DNA of 64,000 nt from CAVQOB01 sp963714325 (GTDB lineage: Bacteria > Pseudomonadota > Alphaproteobacteria > Rhizobiales > Hyphomicrobiaceae), in assembly GCA_963714325.1 (NCBI GenBank), contig CAVQOB010000007.1:1-64000 (forward strand), written 5' to 3'. The translations under genes and the position numbers were made by a program. This document shows positions 43,474-51,487 of the stretch, in pieces. Position 1 is the first letter of the stretch; the number at the start of each line of letters is the position of its first letter. The notes below the pieces were generated by a model that was not told where the DNA came from, ran no database searches, and was given only the letters and a program-made list of their open reading frames with translations.

Positions 43474-44477
43474 CCAACAAGAATACTTTCAAGGTCGGCA
43501 TCACCCGCGATCTATTGACCGCCGACGGCACGACCTGTTTCGATGCCAGCGCTCTCGACGTGCTCAACACCAATCCCGCCATTCAGTGGGAATGGGTGCC
43601 CGAAGATTTGACCGATATCACGCCGGACGTCGCCGCGCGCTACGATGCGCTGCACGTCAATCTGCCGCGCGTCACGGCGGCGAGCGTGGCCCGCGCGGAT
43701 TGCCGGGTGAAGATCATTGCCCGCAACGGCGTCGGCTACGACTCGGTCGACGTGCCGGCGTTGACGCAGAAAAAAATCGTGCTGACCAACACACCGATCG
43801 CGGTCCGCCGTCCGGTCGCCGTCGCAACGCTGACCATGCTGTTCGCACTCGCCGGCCGCCTGCTCAAGAAGAACGAGTTGACCCACACCGGCCGCTGGAA
43901 TGATCGCGTTGCCTACATGGGCCAGGGCCTGACCACGCGCACGCTCGGATTGGTCGGCGCCGGCAGCATCGGCCAGGAGATCCTGCGCCTGTCGCGGCCC
44001 TTCTTCAAGACCATGCTGGCCGCCGACCCTTTTGCCGATGCAACCGCCATCAAGGCGCTCGGCGCTGAACTGCTGCCGCTCGACGACGTTATGCGTCGGT
44101 CTGATTTCGTCGTCGTCTGCTGCCTGCTGACCGATGAGACGCGCCATCTCATCAATGCCAAGCGCCTCGCCCTTATGAAGTCCACGGCCTACTTTATCAA
44201 CATGGGGCGCGGGCCCATTGTCGACGAGGCGGCGCTCATTCAAGTATTGAAATCCGGGGCCATCGCCGGTGCCGGCCTCGACGTCACCGAGCAGGAGCCG
44301 ATCGCATCGAATAACCCGCTCCTCGCCATGGAAAACGTCATCGTCACCCCGCACGCGCTCTGTTGGACCGACGAATGCTTTCGCGATATCGCCACGACGG
44401 CGCTGCAATCGATCGTCGACGTCTCAATCGGCAATCGCCCGAAACATGTTGTGAATACGGGCGTTTGGCCGCTGTAA
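43470..44477 (+). CDS. D-isomer-specific 2-hydroxyacid dehydrogenase
   Basis: 335 residues. The nucleotide-binding motif GLVGAGSIGQEIL lies near residue 160. The catalytic triad is the Arg in the GVGYDSVD to INMGRGPIVDEA region (substrate Arg near 240), the Glu in VTEQEP, and the His in TPHALCWTDE near 290. It reduces a 2-keto acid or oxidises a D-hydroxy acid with NAD(P)H. It starts inside the aldolase stop (ATGA), so the two probably serve one pathway in which a keto acid made or used by the aldolase is reduced. Confidence 0.9.
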   Translation: MTNKNTFKVGITRDLLTADGTTCFDASALDVLNTNPAIQWEWVPEDLTDITPDVAARYDALHVNLPRVTAASVARADCRVKIIARNGVGYDSVDVPALTQKKIVLTNTPIAVRRPVAVATLTMLFALAGRLLKKNELTHTGRWNDRVAYMGQGLTTRTLGLVGAGSIGQEILRLSRPFFKTMLAADPFADATAIKALGAELLPLDDVMRRSDFVVVCCLLTDETRHLINAKRLALMKSTAYFINMGRGPIVDEAALIQVLKSGAIAGAGLDVTEQEPIASNNPLLAMENVIVTPHALCWTDECFRDIATTALQSIVDVSIGNRPKHVVNTGVWPL

Positions 44478-44675
44478 ATGCGTGGTGGATCAATAGGCCC
44501 TGCGTCATTGTGGCGTCTGTCTGCGCACATCAAACTCTGCAATTTGCCAATGGTGACGCGCTTTTTTTGATGCCAAGCATCAGAATCACGCTAAAAACCA
44601 CTCGTTTTCTTGAGCATTCGCTGTAGGGTCGCTCTTGGCAACGATTCGCCAATCACACGAACAGGGGTCAAAACC

Positions 44676-44996
44676 ATGGCTGCTAAACCGGCTGCAAAAG
44701 CTGCTGCAAAAGCAAAAGTAGAAACCGTCACGCTGCGTCATCTCGGTATGGCACTGGCTGAAACACACCAGATGCCGAAGAAGCAGGGCATCGCCGTGAT
44801 GGAAGATCTGGTCGGCATGCTGACCAAGCATCTCAAGAAGGGCGTTCGCATCCGCATTGGCGGCCTCGGCGTTCTGCAGGTGCGCAAGCGCGCCGCTCGC
44901 ATGGGCCGCAACCCCGCAACGGGCGAAGCGATCAAGATCAAGGCGAGCAAGAAGGTTGCCTTCCGCGCCGCCAAGGAACTGAAGGAAGCGGTCTAA
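44676..44996 (+). CDS. HU/IHF-family DNA-binding protein with basic N-terminal arm
   Basis: 106 residues. About 20 residues of Ala/Lys-rich arm (AAKPAAKAAAKAKVE) precede a recognisable HU core: LGMALAETHQMPKKQGIAVMEDLVGML, GVRIRIGGLGVLQVRKRAARMGRNPATGEAIKIKASKKVAFRAAKEL (quoted in short pieces: GGLGVLQV, RMGRNPATGE, SKKVAFRA). The core is full length and the DNA-gripping arm R-x-GRNP-x-TGE is intact. The basic arm is reminiscent of HU variants that bind DNA more tightly. The start ATG at 44676 has GGGG eight bases upstream. A strong terminator follows. Confidence 0.92.
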   Translation: MAAKPAAKAAAKAKVETVTLRHLGMALAETHQMPKKQGIAVMEDLVGMLTKHLKKGVRIRIGGLGVLQVRKRAARMGRNPATGEAIKIKASKKVAFRAAKELKEAV

Positions 44997-45026
44997 GTTA
45001 GACCCGCTGACTGAAATAGACGATCC

Positions 45027-45060
45027 AAGCCGGGTTGCGCCATGCGCGCAGCCCGGCTTT
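45027..45060 (+). terminator. Intrinsic terminator after the HU-like gene
   Basis: AAGCCGGG at 45027-45034 pairs with CCCGGCTT at 45052-45059, followed by TTTGT. It lies 30 bases past the stop of the HU-like gene and before the aminotransferase. Confidence 0.7.
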
Positions 45061-45138
45061 GTCGCGTGTAGCGCGAGACTTCTCACGCGAGTACGTCTGT
45101 GCCAATGTCGCAACCGAAAATCCGATCGGAGACTTGCT

Positions 45139-46305
45139 ATGTTGCTTGCAGACAGCCTCAATCGCCTCGGCACCGAAACCGCCTTCGAAGTGCTCGCGCG
45201 CGCAGGCGAACTGGCCGCACAAGGCAAGGACATCATCAACCTCGGCATCGGCCAGCCGGACTTCAAGACGCCCGGCCACATCGTCGAGGCGGCGATCAAG
45301 GCGATGCGGGATGGCCATCACGGCTATACGCCAGCAAACGGCATTCTGCCGCTGCGCGAGAGCGTCGTGAAGGATCTGCACAAGCGCCACGGCGTCACCG
45401 TCAATCCTGGCAACGTCGTCATTATGCCCGGCGGCAAGCCGACGATGTTCTTTGCGATCCTGATGTTCGGCACGCCGCAGACGGAGATCATGTATCCTGA
45501 TCCCGGTTTCCCGATCTATCGCTCGATGATCCAATACACCGGTGCCAAAGCTGTTCCCATCGCGCTGCGCATGGAAAATGAATTCGCCTTTTCGGCCGAC
45601 GAAGTGCTGGCCGGCATCACGCCGAAGACCAGCCTGATCATTCTCAATTCGCCCGGCAATCCAACCGGCGGCGCCGTCCCCGAAGCGGAGATCAAGAAGC
45701 TCGTCGCCGGCCTCGCCAAGCATCCGCACGTAACCATCCTCTGGGATGAGATCTATTCGCAGATGCTCTACGACGGTCGCGAGCATATCTCGTTGCTGAA
45801 ATTCCCTGAAATCCGCGACCGCTTGATCGTGCTCGATGGCTGGTCGAAGACCTATGCGATGACCGGCTGGCGGCTTGGGTTCTCGGTCTGGCCGGACACG
45901 CTGGTTGCCCACGTCGGGCGGCTGTGTGTCAACGCGCATTCGTGCGTCAATGCGCCGACGCAGTTTGCCGGCATTGCAGCCCTCGATGGCCCGCAGGATG
46001 CCGTGCACGCGATGGTCAAGGCGTTCGACGAACGCCGCCGCGTCATCGTGCCGATGCTCAATCAGCTGCCTGGGTTCAAATGCGTCAATCCCGGCGGCGC
46101 GTTCTATGCATTCCCGAATATCGCCGGCACCGGCATGACGGCGAAGGAACTGCAGAACAAGATGCTGGAGACGGTCGGTGTCGCAACCGTCGCCGGCACG
46201 TCGTTCGGCATTCACGGCGAAGGCTTCATCCGCTTCTCCTACGCCAACTCGACCGAGAACATCAAAAAGGCCATCGAGCGCATCGGCACCATGTTGGTTG
46301 GGTGA
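45139..46305 (+). CDS. Pyridoxal-phosphate aminotransferase, class I/II
   Basis: 388 residues. Visible motifs are NLGIGQPDFKTPGHIVEA near residue 34, YTPANGILPLRESV, LNSPGNPTGGAV (PLP-contacting Asn) near 172, WDEIYSQMLYDG, the Schiff-base Lys in LDGWSKTYAMTGWRLGF near 236 and the carboxylate-binding Arg in IRFSYANS near the end. Related to but distinct from the 3127-4335 enzyme (longer spacing in the N-terminal arm). Substrate unknown. The start ATG at 45139 has GGAG eight bases upstream; it is separated from the HU-like gene by a terminator. Confidence 0.92.
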   Translation: MLLADSLNRLGTETAFEVLARAGELAAQGKDIINLGIGQPDFKTPGHIVEAAIKAMRDGHHGYTPANGILPLRESVVKDLHKRHGVTVNPGNVVIMPGGKPTMFFAILMFGTPQTEIMYPDPGFPIYRSMIQYTGAKAVPIALRMENEFAFSADEVLAGITPKTSLIILNSPGNPTGGAVPEAEIKKLVAGLAKHPHVTILWDEIYSQMLYDGREHISLLKFPEIRDRLIVLDGWSKTYAMTGWRLGFSVWPDTLVAHVGRLCVNAHSCVNAPTQFAGIAALDGPQDAVHAMVKAFDERRRVIVPMLNQLPGFKCVNPGGAFYAFPNIAGTGMTAKELQNKMLETVGVATVAGTSFGIHGEGFIRFSYANSTENIKKAIERIGTMLVG

Positions 46306-46319
46306 CGCGCCGGGTGCTG

Positions 46320-46438
46320 GAGCGCAGCCCGAAAAGTGGGAACCGGTTTTCGGATGAGCTGCGCGACCGGAAAAGTCGGCACCTGAAGGCGCAAGAATAG
46401 AGCGCGCGGACGGCGCAATACGCTCACGCTATTGCGCC
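46320..46438. repeat. Intergenic repeats: CGAAAAG-type unit plus perfect palindrome
   Basis: Bases 46320-46368 are a diverged single copy of the 58-base unit found in tandem at 57843-58118 (shared GAGCGCAGCCCGAAAAGTG start and CTGCGCGACC end). Bases 46412-46438 are a perfect inverted repeat, GGCGCAATA-CGCTCACGC-TATTGCGCC. Both types are familiar between genes in Rhizobiales; the palindrome could also act as a terminator-like stem. Confidence 0.7.
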
Positions 46439-46473
46439 CTACCCGTTCCGCAATTCAGGAAACCTTGCCCAGC

Positions 46474-47079
46474 ATGCTCGACACGCGTCTGCGCTGCATC
46501 CTTGATCCCCTGCTCGAGCGCATTGCCCGCAGTTTGGTGAGCACCGGCATCACTGCCGATGCTGTGACGATGGCGGGAAGTGCATTGGGTCTGCTCGGCG
46601 CGGCCTTGATCGCGTTCGGCTTCCCGCTCGCAGGGTTGTTGGCGTTTCTCGCCGGCCGTGTCCTCGACGGGCTCGACGGCGCAATCGCGCGGCAATCAGC
46701 ACCCACCGATCGCGGCGGCTTCCTCGACATCGTTTGTGATTTTTGGGTCTACGCGGCGATACCCCTGGCGTTCGCCATTGCGGATCCCATCAGCAACGCC
46801 ATCGCCGCCGCCGCGTTGCTCGCGAGCTTCCTCGCCAACGGCACGGCGTTCCTCGCCTATGCGTTGATGGCCGAACGGCGGAAGTGCGACGCTGCCGCAC
46901 ACGGCAACAAGTCGTTCCACTTTCTCGCGGGCCTCGCTGAGGGCACCGAGACGATCGCTGCATTCACGCTATTCTGCGTATTCCCGCAGACGTTCCCGAT
47001 GCTCGCGCTGACCTTCGCTGGCGTCTGCATCCTCTCCGCCTCAGCCCGCATCGTCCTGGGCTGGCGGATGTTGCGCTGA
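46474..47079 (+). CDS. CDP-alcohol phosphatidyltransferase family protein
   Basis: 201 residues, about six membrane spans. The catalytic signature is LDGLDGAIARQSAPTDRGGFLDIVCD: DG-x2-AR, then G-x3-D-x3-D, but with seven rather than the usual eight residues between AR and G (quoted in parts DGAIAR, GGFLDIVCD). The family swaps an alcohol for CMP to build phospholipids or related lipids in the inner membrane. It could make phosphatidylglycerol phosphate, phosphatidylcholine or inositol-type lipids; not assigned. The start ATG at 46474 has AGGAAA 11 bases upstream. Convergent with hpaE, seven bases apart. Confidence 0.85.
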   Translation: MLDTRLRCILDPLLERIARSLVSTGITADAVTMAGSALGLLGAALIAFGFPLAGLLAFLAGRVLDGLDGAIARQSAPTDRGGFLDIVCDFWVYAAIPLAFAIADPISNAIAAAALLASFLANGTAFLAYALMAERRKCDAAAHGNKSFHFLAGLAEGTETIAAFTLFCVFPQTFPMLALTFAGVCILSASARIVLGWRMLR

Positions 47080-47086
47080 TGCGCCC

Positions 47087-48613
47087 TCACGCCCCCAACT
47101 TCGGCACCTTGTGCGTGCCCTTGGCGAGGCTCACGAGTTTCGTTTCCATGTAGAAGTCGAACGAGTAGTCGCCGCCGTCGCGGCCGATGCCGGAGGCTTT
47201 GACGCCACCGAACGGGGTCGGCAAGTGGCGCACGTTCTCGGAATTGCACCAGATCATGCCGGCTTCGAGGCTGTCGGCGACGCGCAACGCGCGGCCCATA
47301 TCGCGCGTCCACACGTACCCGGTGAGGCCGTATTGCACCGCATTGGCAATCGCCAACGCCTCCGCCTCGTCCTTGAATGGGATGACGGTCAGAACCGGCC
47401 CGAAGATTTCTTCAGCCGCAATGCGCATGCCGCTCCGGGCGCCCGTGAATAGCGTCGGCTGCACATAGTGTCCGCCGCCGGGGCCAGCGTGGCGCGCACC
47501 GCCGACCGCGATCGTGGCGCCATCGTTCCGGGCAATATCGAAGTACGAACAGACCTTCTCCAGATGCCGCTCGTGGATCAGCGGGCCAACTTCGGTCTTG
47601 GGATCAAGCGGGTGTCCGACGGTGAGCTTCTTGACACGCTCGGCGACGCGGGCGGTGAAATCTTTGGCGATGCTCTCCTGCACCAACAGGCGCGACGACG
47701 ATGTGCAGCGCTCGCCGTTCAGCGAGTAGATCATGAAGACGACGGCATCGAGAGCGCGGTCGAGATCGGCGTCGGCGAAGACGATGACCGGGTTCTTGCC
47801 ACCAAGCTCGAAGTGCACGCGCTTTAATGTGGCCGCGCCCTGGCGCATGATCGCCGAGCCGGTAGAACTTTCCCCGACAAATCCGATCGCCTTGATGTCC
47901 GGATGTTCGGTCAGCGCCTTGCCCGCTTCCTCGCCGATGCCATGCACGGTATTGAACACGCCCGGCGGCAGGCCTGCGTCCTCGCAGATTTTAACGAGCA
48001 AATCGGCGGTAGCCGGCGACCATTCGGCCGGCTTGTGGACGATGGTGCATCCAGCAGCCAGCGCCGGCGCGATCTTCCACGTCGAGAGCATGAACGGCGT
48101 GTTCCACGGCGTGATCACGCCGACGGGGCCGATCGGCACGCGCGTCGTCACGTTCCAATGCTCAGCGGTTGGCAAATTCAACCCATCACGGGCCGACGGC
48201 GCGCGGTCGGCGAAGAAGCGGAAGTTTTCAGCGCCCCGGATCGCCGCCTTCGACATGAAGCGATGTGGCTGGCCGGTGTCCCAGGATTCAAGCACCGCGA
48301 TATCGTCGGCACGCGCCTCGATGGCATCGGCGATTTTGTGCAGCAGCTTTTTGCGCTTGTCCGGGTCAAAGTCCGCCCACGACTTGAACGCCGCCTTGGC
48401 CGCCTTGGCCGCAACATCGATATCGCCGGTGGTGCCGCGCGAAACCTTGGCGATCAGCGATTTGTCGATCGGCGAGTGCGTCTCGAACGTTGCCGCACCC
48501 TCGACGCGGCGGCCGGCGATGCGATGGCCGATGCCGTCGGCTTGCAATCGCGCGAGCAGCGGCGCCAACCGCGTCATGTTGCCGTCGAAGCTATCTGTAC
48601 TTTTGCCCGCCAT
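47087..48613 (-). CDS. hpaE: Aldehyde dehydrogenase, carboxymethyl-hydroxymuconate semialdehyde type
   Basis: 508 residues. The cofactor-binding stretch GPVGVITPWNTPFMLSTWK, the Glu in VHFELGGKNP (general base) and the nucleophile Cys in SLNGERCTSSSR are all present. FGGVKASGIGRDGG closes the family pattern. Similarity across HpaE-like sequences and the next gene being hpaF-type support 5-carboxymethyl-2-hydroxymuconate semialdehyde oxidation in homoprotocatechuate breakdown. It starts 12 bases after the hpaF stop. The ring-cleavage dioxygenase hpaD is not in the window. Confidence 0.9.
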   Translation of the reverse strand: MAGKSTDSFDGNMTRLAPLLARLQADGIGHRIAGRRVEGAATFETHSPIDKSLIAKVSRGTTGDIDVAAKAAKAAFKSWADFDPDKRKKLLHKIADAIEARADDIAVLESWDTGQPHRFMSKAAIRGAENFRFFADRAPSARDGLNLPTAEHWNVTTRVPIGPVGVITPWNTPFMLSTWKIAPALAAGCTIVHKPAEWSPATADLLVKICEDAGLPPGVFNTVHGIGEEAGKALTEHPDIKAIGFVGESSTGSAIMRQGAATLKRVHFELGGKNPVIVFADADLDRALDAVVFMIYSLNGERCTSSSRLLVQESIAKDFTARVAERVKKLTVGHPLDPKTEVGPLIHERHLEKVCSYFDIARNDGATIAVGGARHAGPGGGHYVQPTLFTGARSGMRIAAEEIFGPVLTVIPFKDEAEALAIANAVQYGLTGYVWTRDMGRALRVADSLEAGMIWCNSENVRHLPTPFGGVKASGIGRDGGDYSFDFYMETKLVSLAKGTHKVPKLGA

Positions 48614-48625
48614 GATCGATCCCGC

Positions 48626-49030
48626 TCAGCTCGCTTGCTTCTTCTGTCGTGCCTCGACATGATCGGCGACGCTGTTGAACTTGCCGGCGCCGACCGGGTC
48701 AATTTCGCAGAACTCGAATGAAACTCCGATCGGCTTCTTGCTGGCGTGCGCCGCCGTCGCCTTCTTCATGGCGGCAAAAATGTGCTCGCCGGCCTTCTGC
48801 CGCGCCTCGGGCGTGCGCCCGGTACCGATCCGCGCCTGCACATGCACGAAGCCGTTATCGGGGTGTGCGTCGGCGATGATGTAAGCGTCGCGGCGTTCGG
48901 CACGCGTGCGAATGCCGGTTATCGGGAACATGCCGGTGTCGATCGCCGCTTCGTGGACGGTCCGCAAGACTTCCTTGATATCGAGATGCTTCTCGAGATT
49001 GGCGGAGTATTCGACGATCAGATGCGGCAT
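48626..49030 (-). CDS. hpaF: 5-carboxymethyl-2-hydroxymuconate delta-isomerase
   Basis: 134 residues, normal for CHMI. The mature N-terminus MPHLIVEYSANLE supplies the catalytic Pro of this tautomerase-related family after Met removal. The remaining conserved features are HVQARIGTGRTPEARQKAGEHIF and ISFEFCEIDP-like VSFEFCEIDP. It converts the hydroxymuconate made by hpaE to its isomer before decarboxylation. The start ATG at 49030 gives the required Pro2; the open frame begins six codons earlier. Gap to the next gene (49031-49246) holds short repeats. Confidence 0.9.
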   Translation of the reverse strand: MPHLIVEYSANLEKHLDIKEVLRTVHEAAIDTGMFPITGIRTRAERRDAYIIADAHPDNGFVHVQARIGTGRTPEARQKAGEHIFAAMKKATAAHASKKPIGVSFEFCEIDPVGAGKFNSVADHVEARQKKQAS

Positions 49031-49080
49031 CGTGTGGGCCTCGTGCAATTTAGGTTTCTAGTCCGACACCCAACTCCAGT

Positions 49081-49104
49081 GTCATCCCGGCATTTATTGC
49101 CGGG
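49081..49104. repeat. Dispersed hairpin repeat, copy 2
   Basis: GTCAT followed by CCCGGCA-TTTAT-TGCCGGG (stem at 49086-49104), matching the 42552-42575 copy in reverse orientation. A further GC-rich stem, CCCCGGCC-TTCG-CCGGGG, follows at about 49160-49177. All lie in the 216-base hpaF to FAH-gene gap. Confidence 0.7.
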
Positions 49105-49246
49105 ATCTATTGCGCCGCAAACCAAGACCGGACGTTTCTGCGCGGTGGGTCCCGGGGACCCCGGCCTTCGCCGGGGCAGGCACGCCCCGCGATGACACGG
49201 TATTGCTGACGGCCGCAAGGTTCGGGTCGCAGGGACTGGGGAGACG

Positions 49247-49984
49247 TTAAGCGACCGCGCCCTCGTCGGCAACCGTGTTGCGCAGGATGCCGATCGCCGG
49301 ACATTCAACTTCGACCACATCGCCTGGCACCAGCCACTTCGGCGGATCAAAGCGCGCGCCGGCGCCGGGCGGTGTTCCCGTCGCAATGAGATCGCCGGGC
49401 TCCAGCGTCGTGAAAGTCGAAATATAGCTGATGATCCGCGCAAATGGGAACATCAGCGTGCCAGTGTTGCCGCGCTGGCGTTCTTCGCCATTGACGCGCG
49501 TGACGAGTTCGAGGTTGTTCAGATCGCCGGCGGCCTCGCGCGTCACGATGCACGGACCGATGGACCCCGAGCGATCGAAGTTCTTGCCCTGCGTGACATT
49601 GAATTTGCCGTGCCGCAGCCAGTCACGCACCGAGCCCTCGTTCATCAACGTGATGCCGAACACGTAGTCGAGGGCCGTGGTTTCGGAAATCCGCCGGCCG
49701 GGCTTGCCGATCACCAGCACGATCTCGCCTTCGTAATCATACTGCACCGACTCCGGCGGCCGGATGATCGGCTGATTGTGCCCGACAAAGGAACTCGCAA
49801 AGCGCACGAACAGGCTCGGGTACTTTGGCGCCTCGCTCCCATCTTTGTATTCGGCATTGCGGTCGGGATAGTTGACACCGACGCAGATGATCTTTCCAGG
49901 CCGTGCAAAAGGTGGGGGAGGGAGATCTTGCACACGGCTGCCCGTGCCGCCGATCGTCTTGTCGAACCACGTCGCGTATTGCAT
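49247..49984 (-). CDS. Fumarylacetoacetate hydrolase-family enzyme, HpaG-like
   Basis: 245 residues. The FAH-fold signatures are ICVGVNYPDRNAEY near residue 33, YDYEGEIVLVIGK with two Mg-binding Glu positions, YVFGITLMNEGSVRDW, GKNFDRSGSIGPC and ATGTPPGAG near 215. In this cluster the likely role is decarboxylation or isomerisation of 5-oxopent-3-ene-tricarboxylate (HpaG); other FAH members act on acylpyruvates. The start ATG at 49984 lies 37 codons inside the open frame. The ribosome site is weak. Confidence 0.87.
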   Translation of the reverse strand: MQYATWFDKTIGGTGSRVQDLPPPPFARPGKIICVGVNYPDRNAEYKDGSEAPKYPSLFVRFASSFVGHNQPIIRPPESVQYDYEGEIVLVIGKPGRRISETTALDYVFGITLMNEGSVRDWLRHGKFNVTQGKNFDRSGSIGPCIVTREAAGDLNNLELVTRVNGEERQRGNTGTLMFPFARIISYISTFTTLEPGDLIATGTPPGAGARFDPPKWLVPGDVVEVECPAIGILRNTVADEGAVA

Positions 49985-50067
49985 CTTCGGTCTTTCATGG
50001 TCCAAGGCTTGCGCGGTGGTCAGGCTTGGCGTTTTGAAACCAACGTTTGCAATTCGACCCTCGTGGT

Positions 50068-50213
50068 CGTCATGGCCGCGCAGGCGGCCACCCAAGCAAG
50101 GTTCGCATTATCGCAGCACATCGATCGAAGTGCGAATGAGAGACAGCGATATGAGTGACAATTCTCGCACAATTTTCTGACCCGCTTGGGTGGCCGCCTG
50201 CGCGGCCATGACG
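50068..50213. repeat. Inverted-repeat element, copy 2 (perfect arms)
   Basis: Bases 50068-50097 and 50184-50213 are a perfect 30-base inverted repeat (arms begin CGTCATGGCCGCGCAGGCGG) around an 86-base centre with its own TTCGCA/TGCGAA stem. The ends match copy 1 at 30256-30402. It occupies the middle of a 403-base gap (49985-50387) with no convincing gene. Size and symmetry suggest a miniature mobile element or a large palindromic unit. Confidence 0.85.
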
Positions 50214-50387
50214 GAGTTTGGTCGACGTGCACGGGTGTCAACAGTTTGGCGACGAGCACTACGACGCACCAGCAAAGACCTTAAACCAGAAGTCGCCGAC
50301 GCCAAGCCCTGCCAAACGCATGGCAGTCACGATCGAAATGCAGCCGCGCATTTTTCCTTGAACGGAGGACGCGCCGAGCGCCGGAAC

Positions 50388-50939
50388 TCATGCTGCAAAC
50401 GGATCAGCCGCGCCGTCCGGCACGCCGAGTTCGAAGACATTGATCGTCATCGAGACGATCGCGTAGTAGCCGAGCAGGCTGGTCAACTCGACCACTGTCT
50501 TCTCGCCGAACAACGCAATCGCCCGCGCATACGTCGCCGCCGACACGCGCTTCGTCGTCCAGATCTCCGACGCGAACGCATACACCGCCGCCTCATCGTC
50601 CCGCGCAAACGCCGGCACCCCGCCAATGCGGATCGCCTCGACCGCCGCGGCATCAAGTCCGGCTGCAATCCCGATCGGCGCATGCACGAACCATTCGAAC
50701 CCGGACTTCCAATGCGCGCCGGTGACCAGAATCGCCAGCTCCGATAGGCGCGGCGGTAGCGACGTTCCAAACCGGCAGAACGCCCCGAGCGCCTGCGTCT
50801 TGTCGGCCAGCACCGGCGACGCAAGCCAGACCCGGAGCGGCCCCTGCACCCGCCCGCGCGGTCCCGCCACCATCGCGTCATAGACAACGCGTTGCTCGAC
50901 CGTCAGCAATTCGGGCTTGATGTCGGCGATACGTGGCAT
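50388..50939 (-). CDS. Carboxymuconolactone decarboxylase-family protein
   Basis: 183 residues, all-helical AhpD/CMD fold. Typical pieces are VYDAMVAGPRGRVQGPLRVWLASP, LPPRLSELAILVTGAHW and FEWFVHAPIG (here Glu-Trp-x2-His replaces the CxxC redox pair of AhpD), then VSAATYARAIALFGEKTVVELT. The family includes gamma-carboxymuconolactone decarboxylase, but many members of this form have no known reaction. It lacks the redox cysteines, so peroxidase function is unlikely. The start ATG at 50939 has GAGG seven bases upstream. Confidence 0.88.
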   Translation of the reverse strand: MPRIADIKPELLTVEQRVVYDAMVAGPRGRVQGPLRVWLASPVLADKTQALGAFCRFGTSLPPRLSELAILVTGAHWKSGFEWFVHAPIGIAAGLDAAAVEAIRIGGVPAFARDDEAAVYAFASEIWTTKRVSAATYARAIALFGEKTVVELTSLLGYYAIVSMTINVFELGVPDGAADPFAA

Positions 50940-51487
50940 GGATGATCCTCAGCGTGGTATTAGTCTCAAGGGCAGGCCTGCGCCCACCATAATGCTTAAT
51001 ACGCCCCGAAGAACCGACGGCGCGACTAAAAATAGCAATTGGCCTCCAGAGCGCACAGGAAGGCCGTAGAGCGCCTATCGTAATTTTGGCTAGGGGGGTG
51101 GCGGCAACCCAGTAAAGCCATCCAGCGGCCTTCCTTATGGCCGTAAACGCTATTGCAGGTTGTAGGACTCGCTTGCTACCTCAAAATTCCAAATTGTAAC
51201 GTCCGCCAGCCGCCCTGGTTAATCTGAATTCTGTTCAATCAACCCTGATGCAGTCGCGCTTCGGTCGTCCAGGCCGCGCCGCACGCCCCATCAACCGCCC
51301 CATACCCCCGCCACGCCCAAACAACGTTCACATCCGATCGCCACAGAAAATAAATCCGCCATATACCCCATCTGGGAGACGCGCGGATTTTTCCGCTGTG
51401 CTTAGACTTGGACAAAGCACATCCAGTCTTTGGCCGGATTGAAGGCCTGCTGCCGATTTTGTGCACTGATTTTTGAGGAGATGTTTC
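50940..51487. other. 548-base intergenic region before the RTX gene
   Basis: AT-richer than its surroundings in places. It contains a 10-bp perfect inverted repeat, AGGAAGGCCG at 51057-51066 and CGGCCTTCCT at 51126-51135, separated by 59 bases, which could close a structured leader or a regulatory loop. The RTX promoter must lie here. No known riboswitch was recognised. Confidence 0.45.
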
